Shown one piece after another: positions 9,242 to 20,028 of a DNA stretch of 64,000 nucleotides. Numbering within the stretch: position 1 is the first letter of the stretch; each line of letters opens with the position of its first letter. Made by a program: the position numbers and the translations under genes. Origin of the DNA: Paraburkholderia gardini (lineage in GTDB: Bacteria > Pseudomonadota > Gammaproteobacteria > Burkholderiales > Burkholderiaceae); contig NZ_CAJQYY010000006.1 of NCBI RefSeq assembly GCF_907164575.1, forward strand, positions 140,134 through 204,133, given 5' to 3'. Below the pieces are notes generated by a model. The model did no database searches and was not told where the DNA came from. It was given only the letters and a program-made list of their open reading frames with translations.

Positions 9242-10066
9242 TCACGCGTCGTCGCGAAACAGCCCGTTGAGCGTCGCGCCCGGCGCAGCGTTCGCAAAAC
9301 CATCAAAACGCCCTTCGGCCAGCCGCTGCGCGGCATGCATGAGTCCACCCCAGGCGGCGCGAGCCAGTCCACCGCCCACGCTGATGCGTCGCACGCCAAG
9401 GCGGGCGACATCCTGCACGGTCAGATCCGAGGTCGATCCAATCAACAGGTTCACCGGCTTCGGTGCGACTGCCGCCACCACCGCTTCGATCTGTTCCCGC
9501 GTTTGAATGCCCGGTGCGTAGAGGCAGTCCGCGCCGGCCGCCGCGTATGCCTTGAGACGCGCGATCGCGTCGTCGAGATCCGGCACGCCCGCGACGAAAT
9601 TTTCCGCACGGCCGACGAGCAGCGTATCGCCGCCACGCGCGTCGATGGCGCGACGCGCGGCCTTGATCCGCTTCACGGCGACATCGATGGCGAATAGCGG
9701 CGCATCGGCGTCGCCAGTCGAGTCTTCGACCGAGAGGCCCGCGACGCCTGTTTCAACCGCCAGCCCGACGCTCTGCGCAACCTCCTCCTCATTCATGCCG
9801 AAGCCGTTCTCGAAGTCGGCGTTGACGGGCAAGTCGGTCGCATCGACGAGCGCGCGCAGATGAGCGAGGATCGCCTCGCGCGGCGAACTGTTGTCCGCCT
9901 TGCCCATCGACCACGCGAATCCGGAACTGGTCGTCGCCAGCGCCTTGAAGCCGAGGCTTTGCAGATAGCGGGCACTTCCGATATCCCACGGATTGGGTAG
10001 CACGAAGCAACCCGATGTGTGCAGATCACGAAAAATTGCGCGTTTTTCGGCGGCGGTGCGAGGCAT
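9242..10066 (-). CDS. Isocitrate lyase/PEP mutase superfamily protein
   Basis: A 274-residue TIM-barrel protein of the PEP mutase/isocitrate lyase superfamily. Family signs are the start region FVLPNPWDIGSARYLQSLGF (about 22-41), PVNADFENGFG (about 80-90, acidic metal-binding region) and VGLSVEDSTGD-like GLSVEDSTGD (about 109-118). The cysteine loop of true isocitrate lyases is not evident, so it is more likely a carboxyphosphonoenolpyruvate mutase-like or oxaloacetate-hydrolase-like enzyme of unknown substrate. It stands alone. Confidence 0.85.
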   Translation of the reverse strand: MPRTAAEKRAIFRDLHTSGCFVLPNPWDIGSARYLQSLGFKALATTSSGFAWSMGKADNSSPREAILAHLRALVDATDLPVNADFENGFGMNEEEVAQSVGLAVETGVAGLSVEDSTGDADAPLFAIDVAVKRIKAARRAIDARGGDTLLVGRAENFVAGVPDLDDAIARLKAYAAAGADCLYAPGIQTREQIEAVVAAVAPKPVNLLIGSTSDLTVQDVARLGVRRISVGGGLARAAWGGLMHAAQRLAEGRFDGFANAAPGATLNGLFRDDA

Positions 10067-10750
10067 GGCGTATCTCCTGAATCGGGAAGCCGGGGGCTCC
10101 TGAGGGTGTTATGCGGGTAGACGGTGCGTCAGGCGTGGGGTTCAGCGACGGGCAAGCGCAACGACATTACGCCGGGCGTGACGGTTAGTCAAAGTGAGTC
10201 AAAGTGGCAGCTGGCGGCGCCATCGCCAACCTTCGGAGTCTGAGCGAAAGGATGGATCGACGCCGACGCCCCGGATACAAAGCACTACTGAGGTTATCTG
10301 CAATTCCATCAAACCCGGATGAACCCGGAACGGATACACCAGATCGAACAGCAAGTTCGCGATGCTGCCGCGCAGCGCCCTTCCCGGCTTCTGCGTATCC
10401 AACAAACAACCTGGGCCCTGCGGGCCGGCAGCGCGTGGCCAGCCTTCCCCGCAATAGCCGCGACGCCCGAATGCGCTTTGAGGACTACCTCGAATATCGG
10501 CAAGTGTTTAGACCATATTGCGCTAAGCACTTTTAGGCCTGTTCTATCAAGAATTCAATCTATCACGGCGTGATGGTTGTTCGGTAAAGTTGCGGTGCTG
10601 CGCATCCATGGCAAGTGCATGGAAGGCAACAGCACGTTCAATCCCGGGCACCCCAATACGACCGGAATCGCTGCATGGCGTGAATTGCCTGATACGGGCA
10701 CGCCGGATGGCACATCCACGTACACGTCGTTAGATCATCTGGAGGATCGC
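10067..10750. other. Long intergenic region ahead of the ABC importer operon
   Basis: About 680 bp with no ORF of convincing coding character; the ORFs present are short, antisense to each other and Arg-rich. It contains a small perfect palindrome, ATCAC-GGC-GTGAT (10562-10574), and the promoter for the downstream operon is expected in the AT-richer part around 10,500-10,560. No specific regulator site is recognised. Confidence 0.45.
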
Positions 10751-11605
10751 ATGGCCGAAAGGCAGCTGGAGCAGACAGGCCATTTTGCTACGAGGCCCGC
10801 TTTCAACGCGTTTGATTCTGGAATCGAGAAGGTCCGCCATCTGAAGATATGGGCCTTTCTCAATCGATACGGTGTGCTGATCCTGTTCTTCGCGCTATGG
10901 CAGACTGGCAGTTCTCGCGGATGGCTCAATCCAGCGGTGATTCCGCCTGTCGACGCTATCGTGCGCGCACTGTTTGCCGCGCTGGTCAATGGCGTGCTGC
11001 TCGGCGACCTGTTCATCAGCCTGCAGCGGGCTGGCATCGCGTTCGGCGCAGCCGTCGTCGTGTCGATCCCACTGGGTCTCGTCATGGGTACGTTCTCGCG
11101 GTTCGAGAACGCGATTGATCCGATCTTGCAGATGTTCCGCCAGACGTCCGCGCTCGCCGTCTACCCGATTTTCATTCTGCTGATGGGTCTTGGGGAAACG
11201 TCGAAGGTGTTCGTGATTTTCTGGGCAACGGTGTTTCCGCTGCTGATGAATACGATGACGGGCGTCAAGCAGGTCGACCGGCGTCTGATCGAGATGGCGA
11301 GCATGTTTGGTGCGTCGAAACTGCAGACTTTCCGCCGCGTGACCCTGCCCGGCGCGATTCCGTCGATTTTCGTCGGGCTGCGCCTGAGCGCCGGGACGGC
11401 TTTGCTGATGCTGGTGGCGTCGGAAATGATCGGGGCCAATCAGGGGCTCGGTTTCAAGGTCATGCAGGCCCAGTACAACTTTCAGATCCCGCTCATGTTT
11501 GGCGCGATCGTTCTTCTCGCCGGCCTCGGTTTGCTCAGTAACTACTCGTTGATCTTCCTGCAAAGAAAAATATGCAAATGGGTCGATCCGAGAGATATCG
11601 GATGA
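10751..11605 (+). CDS. ABC transporter permease, NitT/TauT (SsuC-like) type
   Basis: This 284-residue inner-membrane permease has about six hydrophobic segments and the binding-protein-dependent transport EAA-loop region (MASMFGASKLQTFRRVTLPGAIPSI, here near residues 180-205). GGAGG stands seven bases before the ATG at 10751. The in-frame extension to 10577 adds 58 residues without membrane character and is rejected. It is the first gene of a permease-binding protein-ATPase operon. Substrate may be an alkanesulfonate, nitrate-like or aromatic compound; the sequence does not settle it. Confidence 0.9.
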   Translation: MAERQLEQTGHFATRPAFNAFDSGIEKVRHLKIWAFLNRYGVLILFFALWQTGSSRGWLNPAVIPPVDAIVRALFAALVNGVLLGDLFISLQRAGIAFGAAVVVSIPLGLVMGTFSRFENAIDPILQMFRQTSALAVYPIFILLMGLGETSKVFVIFWATVFPLLMNTMTGVKQVDRRLIEMASMFGASKLQTFRRVTLPGAIPSIFVGLRLSAGTALLMLVASEMIGANQGLGFKVMQAQYNFQIPLMFGAIVLLAGLGLLSNYSLIFLQRKICKWVDPRDIG

Positions 11606-11687
11606 ATCCGGCTCCAGCAGCCGCACCGTTGTCCCCTCGCGTTTCTCTTGACTTCATCCGCACAAAAAATACTGGAGTGGCAAACCG

Positions 11688-12713
11688 ATGGTCCATGGGT
11701 TCAGAAATCTGGTTTTGAATAAGCTCGGACTACTGGCGGCGGGACTCGTCCTTCTCGCCAGTGCTCACGCTGCAGAATCGGTACCGCCCGCGGCGGGCAC
11801 GCAGAAAGTCACCGTGATCCGCTATCTGAGCAATGCCGGTTCGATCAATGCCAGCGAGATTGCCGCCGCGAAGGGGTGGTTGCAGGCCGACGGTGTCGTG
11901 CTGGAATCGAAAGGCTTTTCGCAAGGCGGCCCGGAGAGTCTCTTCGCGATAGCGTCGGGTTCGGTCGATGTGGCGGGTGCCGCGACCGCGGCGGTGCTCA
12001 ACGCGATCTCCAACGGCAACGACATCATTGCGGTCAAGCCGGGCGGCGGCCTCAGCAAGACGGTGAAGAGCAACTTCTACGTACTCTCCAAAAGCCCGAT
12101 TACCAAACCGGCTGACCTGATCGGCAAAACCATCGCCGTGAATACGCTGGGCGCGCATCTCGACTATACGGTGCGCGAGTATCTGCGGATTCACAACATC
12201 CCGCAGAATGCGGTGAGGCTCATCGTGGTCCCCGGGCCGCAACTGGAACAGACGCTTCGATCGGGTCAGGTCGACGTGGCGGCTGTCGGAGCGTGGCAGG
12301 CAGTATTTGCCGGCAAGCTCGAGGCCGATGGCGGAGTGCGCGTGCTGTTCGACGACTATCAGGTCCTCGGCGACATCACATTGGGCTACGACGTCATGCG
12401 TAAAACGTTTCTCGAAGCCCACCCCGCCGCCGCGCGCGCCTTCGTGACCGATTCCGCGAGAGCGGCGGACTGGGCCGCCGAACATCCGGACGACGCGAGG
12501 AAACTGATCGCGCAACTGCTTGCGAAACGCGGTGAAAATCCGGCGCTCGCCGGCTATTGGCCTGGTTTCGGACTCAGGCAGCATGCGCTTTTCACCGATC
12601 ACGATGCGCAGTTCTGGCTCGACGTTTTTGAACGGGAAGGAAAGTTGCGCAAGGGACAGCTGCCGGTCAATGCCGTGCAGACGAACCGGTTTAACAGTTA
12701 CGCGTCTCAATAG
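11688..12713 (+). CDS. ABC transporter substrate-binding protein, NitT/TauT family
   Basis: A 341-residue periplasmic binding protein with a clear signal peptide (hydrophobic LGLLAAGLVLLASAHA, cleavage probably after about residue 28). The mature part has the NMT1/SsuA fold pattern: EIAAAKGWLQADG, then GSVDVAGAATAAVLNAISNG, then KPADLIGKTIAVN. It delivers ligand to the permease encoded 82 bp upstream. No ligand-specific motif is recognisable. Confidence 0.9.
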   Translation: MVHGFRNLVLNKLGLLAAGLVLLASAHAAESVPPAAGTQKVTVIRYLSNAGSINASEIAAAKGWLQADGVVLESKGFSQGGPESLFAIASGSVDVAGAATAAVLNAISNGNDIIAVKPGGGLSKTVKSNFYVLSKSPITKPADLIGKTIAVNTLGAHLDYTVREYLRIHNIPQNAVRLIVVPGPQLEQTLRSGQVDVAAVGAWQAVFAGKLEADGGVRVLFDDYQVLGDITLGYDVMRKTFLEAHPAAARAFVTDSARAADWAAEHPDDARKLIAQLLAKRGENPALAGYWPGFGLRQHALFTDHDAQFWLDVFEREGKLRKGQLPVNAVQTNRFNSYASQ

Positions 12714-12723
12714 GAGAGCCGGT

Positions 12724-13503
12724 ATGGTGTCGGTTAGCGGGTCACCGCACAAGCTGCAGATCAACCGTCTGAGCAAGTCGTTCAGGATCAACGGATCCGT
12801 CGTGCCTGTTCTCAAGGACGTCGAACTCGATATCGCGGCGGGTGAATTCGTCGTCATCGTCGGCGCTAGCGGTTCCGGCAAGACAACGCTGTTGCGCATT
12901 CTCGCCGGACTGGAAAAAGGCGATCGCGGAACCGTGAAGGTGGATGGCGAGATCGTGACCGGCGTCAGCAGCGAGCGGGCGATGGTCTTTCAGGAGCCGC
13001 GCCTGCTGCCGTGGCTGACGGTCGAAGCGAATATCGCTTTCGGGCTGGAATTGCAGAAATACACCGGTGAGGAACTGCGCCAGAGGATTGGCGAATATCT
13101 GCACCTCGTGGGACTGGAGAATTTCCGTACCGCTTACCCGAGCCAGTTATCCGGCGGCATGGCGCAGCGCGTGGGCATCGCGCGGGCGCTCGCCATCAAC
13201 CCTGACATTCTGCTGCTCGACGAACCGCTCGGCGCGCTGGATGCGATGAAGAAGATGGCCATGCAGCAGGAACTGGAGCGCATCTGGCTGGAAGAACAGG
13301 TCACCATGGTGATGGTGACGCACGATATCGAAGAAGCGGTCTACCTGGCGGACAAGATCGTGGTGATGTCGGGCGCCGGAGCGGATACGCCGTTCAGGAT
13401 CGTTCCGGTGGATTTGCCGCGTCCGCGGGATCGGGGCAGTCCGGCGTTCGTTCGCTTGCGGGAATCGTTGCTGCAGGAGTTCCAGTTCGATATTCGCAAT
13501 TGA
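12724..13503 (+). CDS. ABC transporter ATP-binding protein, NitT/TauT family
   Basis: A 259-residue ABC ATPase with Walker A GASGSGKTT (47-55), Q-loop near 90, signature LSGGMAQRV (142-150), Walker B ILLLDEP (162-168) and switch histidine in MVTHD. It energises the importer formed by the two preceding genes. AGGAG lies nine bases before the ATG at 12724, ten bases after the binding-protein stop, so the much longer in-frame ORF starting at 12520 is not used. Confidence 0.93.
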   Translation: MVSVSGSPHKLQINRLSKSFRINGSVVPVLKDVELDIAAGEFVVIVGASGSGKTTLLRILAGLEKGDRGTVKVDGEIVTGVSSERAMVFQEPRLLPWLTVEANIAFGLELQKYTGEELRQRIGEYLHLVGLENFRTAYPSQLSGGMAQRVGIARALAINPDILLLDEPLGALDAMKKMAMQQELERIWLEEQVTMVMVTHDIEEAVYLADKIVVMSGAGADTPFRIVPVDLPRPRDRGSPAFVRLRESLLQEFQFDIRN

Positions 13504-13759
13504 CGGGATGTCGCCCGGCGGGCGCAACCCGCGGCTGCCGGGCGCACGCGCCCTTCTGAAGACAATGGGTCATGCCCCGGCCTCTACGGCCCCCCCTGTT
13601 CCCCAGACCCGCGTTCAGCGAAGTCTTTTTATCGCCGCTGCCGTTGCCGATACCGTCGGCGACCTTCCCCGCAGGCGCCTCGATGCGCGCCATTACGCGC
13701 CTGATTCCCGGACTTCCAGATCGAAAGCCATCCGCTCGGTTTGTACGCGATAATTGCCC
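13504..13759. other. Intergenic region after the ABC operon
   Basis: About 255 bp between the ATPase stop and the cobalamin riboswitch. A GCCCGGC/GCCGGGC stem (13513-13543) without a T-run could be a weak or Rho-assisted terminator. The promoter of the riboswitch-led transcript should lie in the second half. No gene is seen. Confidence 0.4.
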
Positions 13760-13925
13760 TCGCGACGGCTGCCGCAAGGCATTAATAGGGAATATGGTGA
13801 GGCAAACGCCAGGACCATAGCTGTGCCCGCAACTGTAAGCGCGAAGTCCGATGTCATCAGGCCACTGGGCAACCGGGAAGGCGGCGTCGGGCGCTAACGC
13901 GCAAGCCAGGAGACCTGCCGCGCCC
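13760..13925 (+). ncRNA. Cobalamin riboswitch
   Basis: The leader matches the cobalamin aptamer in order: GCCGCAAGGC then TTAATAGGGAA, GGTGAGGC, CCCGCAACTGTAAGCG, GAAGTCCGATG, CAGGCCACTGG, GGGAAGGCGGC and finally the B12 box AGCCAGGAGACCTGCC (13904-13919). Two GC-rich hairpins follow: CCGGACGC/GCGTCCGG (13924-13943) and CCCGC/GCGGG (13948-13961). They sit between the aptamer and the ATG at 13988 and are candidate expression-platform elements. The downstream gene is a cobalt/nickel permease, consistent with B12 repressing cobalt uptake. Confidence 0.93.
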
Positions 13926-13987
13926 GGACGCAATCGCGTCCGGCACACCCGCCCATGCGGGCGCTTCACCAGCATGCGAGGACATTC

Positions 13988-15049
13988 ATGCGACAGTCTT
14001 ACCTTTCCCATCTGTTCGACGACGGCCCGCAGGCGCTGCGCGGCAAGATCATCGGCATTTTTTCATTGCTCATCGTGGCCAACGTCGGCGTCTGGATCTG
14101 GGCGCTCACTGCCCTCCATGGACACCCCGCGTTGATCGGCACCGCACTGCTCGCTTACACGTTCGGCTTGCGCCACGCGGTCGATGCCGATCACATCGCC
14201 GCAATCGACAACACCACACGGAAGCTGATGCAAGGCGGCAAACGCCCGGTTGCAGTGGGCTTTTTCTTTTCGCTGGGGCATTCGACGATCGTGATCGCGC
14301 TCTCGGTTGCGGTCGCGTTCGCGGCCGTCACGCTGAAAGCGCGCTTCGAAGACATGAGGTCGATCGGCGGCGTGATCAGCACCTCGGTGTCGGCGGGTTT
14401 TCTGCTCGTGCTGGCCATCGTCAACGTAATGATTCTGGTGTCGGTGGTGAAGACTTTCCGGCGCGTGCAGCGTGGCGAGCGCCTCGTCGAGGAAGACCTC
14501 GACATGCTGCTCAACAGGCGCGGTTTCCTGTCGCGCATTTTCCGTCCGCTGTTCCGCCTTGTTTCACGTAGCTGGCACATGTACCCGATCGGCTTCCTGT
14601 TCGGCCTGGGCTTCGATACGGCGACGGAGGTGGCGCTGTTCGGCATTTCCGCCGCTCAGGCCGCTGACGGCATGTCTCTCGCGACCATCCTGATCTTCCC
14701 CGCGCTGTTTACCGCCGGCATGTGCCTCGTCGATACCATCGATGGCGTGCTGATGCTCGGCGCGTATGGCTGGGCGTTCATGAAGCCGGTCCGCAAGCTG
14801 TACTACAACATCACGATCACGTTCGTGTCGGTGGTGGTGGCGGTGCTGATCGGCGGCATCGAGGCGCTGGCGCTGATCGCGGACAAGCTCGAGCTCAAAG
14901 GCGGCTTCTGGGATCTGATCGGCACGGCATCGGACAACTTTGGCCTGCTCGGCTACATGGTGATCGGCCTCTTCGCCGTCAGCTGGCTGGTGTCCGTGTT
15001 GTTCTACAAGCTCAAGCGCTACGACGACATGCCCGTCAACCTGGGCTGA
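13988..15049 (+). CDS. NiCoT-family nickel/cobalt permease, probably cobalt
   Basis: This 353-residue membrane protein imports Co2+ and/or Ni2+. The family signature RHAVDADHI (about 62-70, an HX4DH motif in a transmembrane helix) and LGFDTATEV (about 205) are present, with about eight hydrophobic segments. The start is set by GAGGA six bases before the ATG at 13988; an in-frame ATG at 13955 falls inside a leader hairpin and is less likely. Control by a cobalamin riboswitch argues for cobalt as the physiological substrate. Confidence 0.92.
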   Translation: MRQSYLSHLFDDGPQALRGKIIGIFSLLIVANVGVWIWALTALHGHPALIGTALLAYTFGLRHAVDADHIAAIDNTTRKLMQGGKRPVAVGFFFSLGHSTIVIALSVAVAFAAVTLKARFEDMRSIGGVISTSVSAGFLLVLAIVNVMILVSVVKTFRRVQRGERLVEEDLDMLLNRRGFLSRIFRPLFRLVSRSWHMYPIGFLFGLGFDTATEVALFGISAAQAADGMSLATILIFPALFTAGMCLVDTIDGVLMLGAYGWAFMKPVRKLYYNITITFVSVVVAVLIGGIEALALIADKLELKGGFWDLIGTASDNFGLLGYMVIGLFAVSWLVSVLFYKLKRYDDMPVNLG

Positions 15050-15406
15050 CTCGAAAGCCAGCGGTCGCGGTGGGGGGCACGTTCATGGAACCCGCCACGC
15101 GCGACCCGCACAGCGCGTCAAGGAGCCCCGCTTCGCAATCCTGTCAGCACTGTTTCCATCAGCGGCTGCGAAGCATCCAGCGCTTGCGGTGTGAACGGAA
15201 AGCGCGACCACGCCTTGTGTGCATAAGCGCGGGTCCCGGCGCGGTAATACGGCGACGCGGCACTCGCGCAGCCAGTATCGCGGATCCACGCGTTCGGCTG
15301 GATCGGGCGCGACGGCTGGATCATCGCCCGTTGAAGACGGCCCAGGCGGACGGGATTGCGGCGGCACATTCCCGGTGTATTCGCCCTGCACGGCAAAGAG
15401 GCTATT
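15050..15406. other. Intergenic region between NiCoT gene and Wadjet operon
   Basis: A convergent gap of about 360 bp. No gene, tRNA or direct repeat marking an island edge is recognised. It is the left boundary of the defence region, so an attachment site might be expected here, but none was seen. Confidence 0.4.
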
Positions 15407-16654
15407 TCACTGTCCTGCAAGCGCGGCGAGCGCGGTTTCAACCCACTGGAAGCCAATACGCTCCTGCTCAAGCCTCAGATTCCCGCGAAGCCGGTTATCG
15501 CGCAGGTCGTTGAACAGCGCCTGCTCCGCATCGGCGAGCCGTGGCAAGTCGCGGAGTACCTGATCATGCTCCTCGCCCCATTGAGCTTCGTGGGCGATCA
15601 GCGTCGCCCGGTCCATCAGGAAAGACGCGACGTGGTCGAAGCGGCTGCGCAACTGATCGAGGATGGCGAAGCCGTGAGTGTCGATATCTCCCCAGTAGTG
15701 GATGCTGCAGCGGGAAAGCCATGCCGCTTTTGACAGCGCGTCCCATCCGTAGCCTGCGCCGAAGACGACGATCGTATCGGCCAGAGGCGGGAACGCGAGG
15801 AAGTTTGTCTCGTTCTCGGTGATGAAAACCCGGCGGATCGGCACGGCCAGCGCGGCAAAGCTGTCTGCATCGACTGCGATATCGGGAAGCGCGGAGCCGG
15901 GAAGCATGGGCAACCGTGCGTCGAGCACGCGAAACCGGATACGAACAGGCTTCTCGAGAAAACCGTAGCGGGCCGCGAAGTGCGCACCACCGTTTCTTTC
16001 TATCGCGACGGCCTCCAGCGGCAGTACGAGATCGAGCCATTCCGCCAGCACACCGCGCCAGTTTTCGATGAACTTGCTGTGCACACCGGCAATGTCCACC
16101 TGTCTCAGGTAAATGCCGGGACGTGGATGCCGTACGATCCAGCCGACCACCGCCAGTAAACGTTCACATTCGTCAGCCAGCTCGAGCGCCTGCAGCGGAC
16201 GCCGGCGAAACCATGCCAGCAGCGCCGGCTGCCGCGAGCCCACGAGGACGAGCAGGCGGCCGAACTGTGCCGCGTCGCCGCGCTTGCCGATCATCGCCAG
16301 CGCACTGTCCAGATCGCCGATCCAGACCGCCTGCGGCACGCGCTGAACACCCAGGACACGATGCCTGAACTCGCGCCATTCGATCCGGATCTCCGCGACC
16401 GCGACAAGCCCGGCAATCCATTCACGAACGGCCTGGAAACGTTCGGTGAGTTCGGCCGAAGCCGGTCCCTTCAGGACGAGTCGCAGGGGGAACGCACAGC
16501 CGGCGCGCGGGCCAACCTTCGCTTCTTCGCGAGCGACAGGCACGGCATTCGGCGCCGCGTCCGCACCGTCGCTCATCATGCTGCGCAACAACTCGCCTCG
16601 CTCCCACAAGCGGCGCACCTGTGCTTTCAGGTCGCTGGCGGTCGTCCAGCTCAC
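15407..16654 (-). CDS. jetD: Wadjet anti-plasmid nuclease subunit JetD
   Basis: This 415-residue protein has an N-terminal DUF3322-like domain and a C-terminal Toprim/DUF2220 nuclease domain. The Toprim acidic residues are visible in [13 protein letters not shown] (about residue 285) and [14 protein letters not shown] (about 330). JetD cleaves DNA of circular plasmids after loop extrusion by JetABC. It starts with GTG at 16654, overlapping the jetC stop by four bases (GTGA), so it is the last gene of a coupled jetA-B-C-D operon. Confidence 0.93.
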   Translation of the reverse strand: MSWTTASDLKAQVRRLWERGELLRSMMSDGADAAPNAVPVAREEAKVGPRAGCAFPLRLVLKGPASAELTERFQAVREWIAGLVAVAEIRIEWREFRHRVLGVQRVPQAVWIGDLDSALAMIGKRGDAAQFGRLLVLVGSRQPALLAWFRRRPLQALELADECERLLAVVGWIVRHPRPGIYLRQVDIAGVHSKFIENWRGVLAEWLDLVLPLEAVAIERNGGAHFAARYGFLEKPVRIRFRVLDARLPMLPGSALPDIAVDADSFAALAVPIRRVFITENETNFLAFPPLADTIVVFGAGYGWDALSKAAWLSRCSIHYWGDIDTHGFAILDQLRSRFDHVASFLMDRATLIAHEAQWGEEHDQVLRDLPRLADAEQALFNDLRDNRLRGNLRLEQERIGFQWVETALAALAGQ

Positions 16655-19600
16655 GCCGAGCCCTCCGCCTTGCGTGCAAGATGCTCCTCGATCGACAGAT
16701 TGCGCAGCTTCGAAGCGCGCCCCTCATCGTTGTGCACGAAGCCGACGCTGGAAACGAACGGCTCGATGATATGGATCTTCTGCAGCGGCGTGACGATCAG
16801 CAGTTGCAGATTGAGCTGCCTGAACAACTTGAGCCCATATTGCGCGGACTCGTCCGAGCCGCGTCCAAACGCTTCGTCGATGACCACGAAGCGGAACGAG
16901 CGTGACCGTACCGCGCCCCACTCCAGACCGAACTGATACGCGAGACTGGCCGCGAGGATCGTGTAGGCCAGCTTTTCCTTCTGCCCGCCCGACTTACCGC
17001 CCGAATCCGAATAGTGCTCGTATTCCGTGTCGTCTTCACGCCAGCGCTCGCTTGCGGCGAACAGAAACCAGTTGCGCACGTCGGTGACCTTCGTCGTCCA
17101 CCGGCGGTCCTGATCCGACAGGCCTTCGCGGCCGCGAAACCGGTCGACGATCGCCTTGACCTGCAAAAACCTGGCTTCCGAATACTGCGTGTCGTCCGAA
17201 CCGGTCAGCGTACCCTCCGTGCAGGCTCGCAGTTCCGCCTGGAAATCGCGGATGTCCGCGTCGGGGCTTGCCTGGGATTCCAGCACGATATAACGGCCTG
17301 GGTCGTAGTCGATTTGCGCCAGCGATTCATTGATGCGGGCGATGCGCTCCTTGATCGTTTCACGTTCCCGCGCCAGTTGCCCGTTGAAGTTGGCAATCTC
17401 GTTGATCGTGTTGATGTTCAACAGCTCCTTGAAGCGAGCCTCGAAGCGGGGAAGATCGTCGGTATTCAGGCGAGCCAGCAGCTGGCGATACTCGAACGCG
17501 GCTTCGAGGCTGGCGTCGAAGTCGGCCGTATCGAGCTTGTATGTGTCCTTGAACGTCGACATGCTCTTGATGATGCGCTCGGTGAGGCGATCCAGGCGCC
17601 TGGCCTCGGCGTCCATATGGGCCTGCAACGCGTCACGCAGTTCGCGTTCACGGTTATCGCATGACTCGACCGAAAGCTGATGCTCGCCCAGAATCTGTGC
17701 GCGCAGCACGTCTAGCCGCGCGCGGATATCGGGGGCGATCGCGGCCAGCCATGCCGCGGTTTGCTCCCGCAATGCATCGGCCGCTTCGCGTCTGGCGTCG
17801 ATACCACCCAACTCGCGGTTGACGTCCGACAATGCCTTCTCGCTCTCCTTCAGCGCCGTCTGCACCGACTCGAGCTGCGCGGCCAGTTCCAGCAGCGCAT
17901 TGCTGGCCGCCTCCAGACGCGCCTTCTCATCCTGCAGGCGAGCGATCATGGCAGAGCAGTGCTGCCAGTCCAGCTCACGAAAATCGTTGAACTCGTTGAG
18001 CGCCGCCAACACCTCCAGCTGCCGCCGCAGCTTCGTCTGATCGCCCTGCGCTGTGGCGATCTGACTGGCGATGCCCCCGAGCCGCACCTCGAGCGCACGC
18101 ACCTGCCCTTCCAGCGCGGCGATCTTCGCGGCGTTGCTCCAGCCGAGAACGTAGCGGCTGCGGTCGTCGAGACGATGGCGGTCGTCTTTCTCATGGCGTT
18201 CGCCGGGCGCCTTGACCTGCCCTGTGCGAGTCAGCGCACGGGACTCGCGACGAAACTGCTCCTGCGTCGCGCAGCACGCGTAATCGAAGCGCTGTGCCAG
18301 CATCCGCTCAAGCCAGCCGTAAAATGGCGAATCCGGTTTGAGCGCGACGTTGTGCACCAGCGAATCGCGATGCAGCCCGGCGATGTCCTGGTCGCGCATG
18401 GCCCGCACGCGGAAATAGACGAGCCGTCCCGCGAGATGCGTGCGATCCACCCACGCGGCGACATCGGCATAGTGCGCATCGGGCACGAGAAGCGAGAGGC
18501 CAAAGTTATGCAGCACCCGCTCGATCGCGCCTTCCCATTCGCGCGCCTCTTCGCGCACCTGGATCAGTTCGCCGGCGAACGGCATGCTGTCTTCGTCGAG
18601 ACCGAGTGCCGCGCACAACGCCGCACGCATGGCGACCTGCTCCCTGGGAATATTGCTGCGCCGCGCCTTCAGGCTCGCGACTTCCTCGCCAAGCACGTCA
18701 TGTTCGCGCTTGCCCTCGCGCAGCGACACGCCCCACTCGGTGATCTGGTTTTGCAGATCGGCTTCCCGCTGACTCACGCCCTCGCGCAGATCGGCCACCT
18801 GCTGCCGCTGCGCCATGAAGGCAGGCTCGTCGGCTGCAGCGGTTTCACCGATCGCAGCAAGCAATTGGGCGTGACGTTCGGCGCGCTGCTGGCGTCGATT
18901 GCGCTCACGTTCCTCGTCGCGAATAGCGGCTGCAAGCTGCTCCAGCCGGTCACCGCCCTGCTCGGCAATCGCACGCTTGAGGCGATCGGCCTGCGTTCGC
19001 TCATGGTCGCACTGCTCGATGCGCCGCTCCCTCTGCGCGGCCAGGCGTGCATGATCTTCGGCGAGCAACTGCAAGCGCCGATCCAGCAGGCCCAGCTTCA
19101 ATTCGGCGAAGTACGGCTTCAGCGCATCACGGCACGCGCGCGACGCCTCCTGTTCCGCCGCCAGCGTGCCGTGCTGGTCGCAGTCCGCCACCAGCGGCCT
19201 GAGCAGTTCCACCTGGCGCTTCGCCTTGAGCACTGCCTCGTGCGCGCGGGTCAGATCGTCGAAGTGCGAGATCAGCGCGGCAATACGAGGCGCGACGTCG
19301 AATGGCTCGAGCATGTGGCTACGCACGAAATCGGTCAGGTTGCCGACCGACTTCATCGACACCGTCTGATGAAACAGCTCGAGCGCCTGCTCATTGTCGA
19401 TGCCGAAGCGCCGGCGAAACCACGCGCTGTATTTCGGAAAGGTGTCCTCGATTTGCGCGCCGAGGCCGCGCAGCTTTTTGCGCAATTGCGCGATATCGGA
19501 GCCGAAGTGGACAAAATCCGTCGCTATCGACAAATTCCGCTCGGCGCCCACGTAAAAGCGCTCGGGTTGGCTCTGCGCCTCTTTCATCCAGAAGACCTGC

Positions 19601-20028
19601 GCGAGCGAGATCGTCTGGTCATACCCGGCGTTGTGGAACACGCCGAGGATCACCGAGTAGCTGTTGCGGTCCCGCAAGGACACGGGCCTCGCTGTACCGG
19701 TCACCTCGTTGCGCTCGGACTTGTAATGCCCGAGTACGTACGAGCGCAGCGTCCGTTCCTTGCTGTCCGCGCCTGCCGCCTTGTTGTAGGCGATGCGCTG
19801 CGAGGGGACCATGAGCGTCGTGATCGCGTCGACCAGCGTCGACTTGCCCGAACCGATGTCGCCCGTCAGCAGACCGTTCTTGCCGTCCAGCTGAAGCGTC
19901 CATACGCGCCCATCGAATGTGCCCCAGTTGAAAACTTCCAGGCGGATCAGGCGAAAACCGGAGAGCGTGTCGTCGGCAAGAAAATCCAGCTCCAGCAGTT
20001 GTGGAATCGCCTCGTTCGGCTCATTCAT
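16651..20028 (-). CDS. jetC: Wadjet SMC-like ATPase JetC
   Basis: A 1125-residue SMC/MukB-like ATPase. It has Walker [10 protein letters not shown] (56-64), a long Arg/Glu/Gln-rich coiled coil from about 290 to 900 interrupted by a hinge-like segment near 470-600, the ABC signature region [12 protein letters not shown] (near 1030) and Walker [16 protein letters not shown] (near 1060). With JetA and JetB it forms a condensin-like loop extruder that detects small circular DNA. Length and gene order match type I Wadjet. It overlaps jetB by eight bases. Confidence 0.95.
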   Translation of the reverse strand: MNEPNEAIPQLLELDFLADDTLSGFRLIRLEVFNWGTFDGRVWTLQLDGKNGLLTGDIGSGKSTLVDAITTLMVPSQRIAYNKAAGADSKERTLRSYVLGHYKSERNEVTGTARPVSLRDRNSYSVILGVFHNAGYDQTISLAQVFWMKEAQSQPERFYVGAERNLSIATDFVHFGSDIAQLRKKLRGLGAQIEDTFPKYSAWFRRRFGIDNEQALELFHQTVSMKSVGNLTDFVRSHMLEPFDVAPRIAALISHFDDLTRAHEAVLKAKRQVELLRPLVADCDQHGTLAAEQEASRACRDALKPYFAELKLGLLDRRLQLLAEDHARLAAQRERRIEQCDHERTQADRLKRAIAEQGGDRLEQLAAAIRDEERERNRRQQRAERHAQLLAAIGETAAADEPAFMAQRQQVADLREGVSQREADLQNQITEWGVSLREGKREHDVLGEEVASLKARRSNIPREQVAMRAALCAALGLDEDSMPFAGELIQVREEAREWEGAIERVLHNFGLSLLVPDAHYADVAAWVDRTHLAGRLVYFRVRAMRDQDIAGLHRDSLVHNVALKPDSPFYGWLERMLAQRFDYACCATQEQFRRESRALTRTGQVKAPGERHEKDDRHRLDDRSRYVLGWSNAAKIAALEGQVRALEVRLGGIASQIATAQGDQTKLRRQLEVLAALNEFNDFRELDWQHCSAMIARLQDEKARLEAASNALLELAAQLESVQTALKESEKALSDVNRELGGIDARREAADALREQTAAWLAAIAPDIRARLDVLRAQILGEHQLSVESCDNRERELRDALQAHMDAEARRLDRLTERIIKSMSTFKDTYKLDTADFDASLEAAFEYRQLLARLNTDDLPRFEARFKELLNINTINEIANFNGQLARERETIKERIARINESLAQIDYDPGRYIVLESQASPDADIRDFQAELRACTEGTLTGSDDTQYSEARFLQVKAIVDRFRGREGLSDQDRRWTTKVTDVRNWFLFAASERWREDDTEYEHYSDSGGKSGGQKEKLAYTILAASLAYQFGLEWGAVRSRSFRFVVIDEAFGRGSDESAQYGLKLFRQLNLQLLIVTPLQKIHIIEPFVSSVGFVHNDEGRASKLRNLSIEEHLARKAEGSA

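Noticed and set aside
10199..10573. Short ORFs on both strands before the ABC operon
   Set aside because: Overlapping frames on both strands without ribosome binding sites, domains or consistent codon use.
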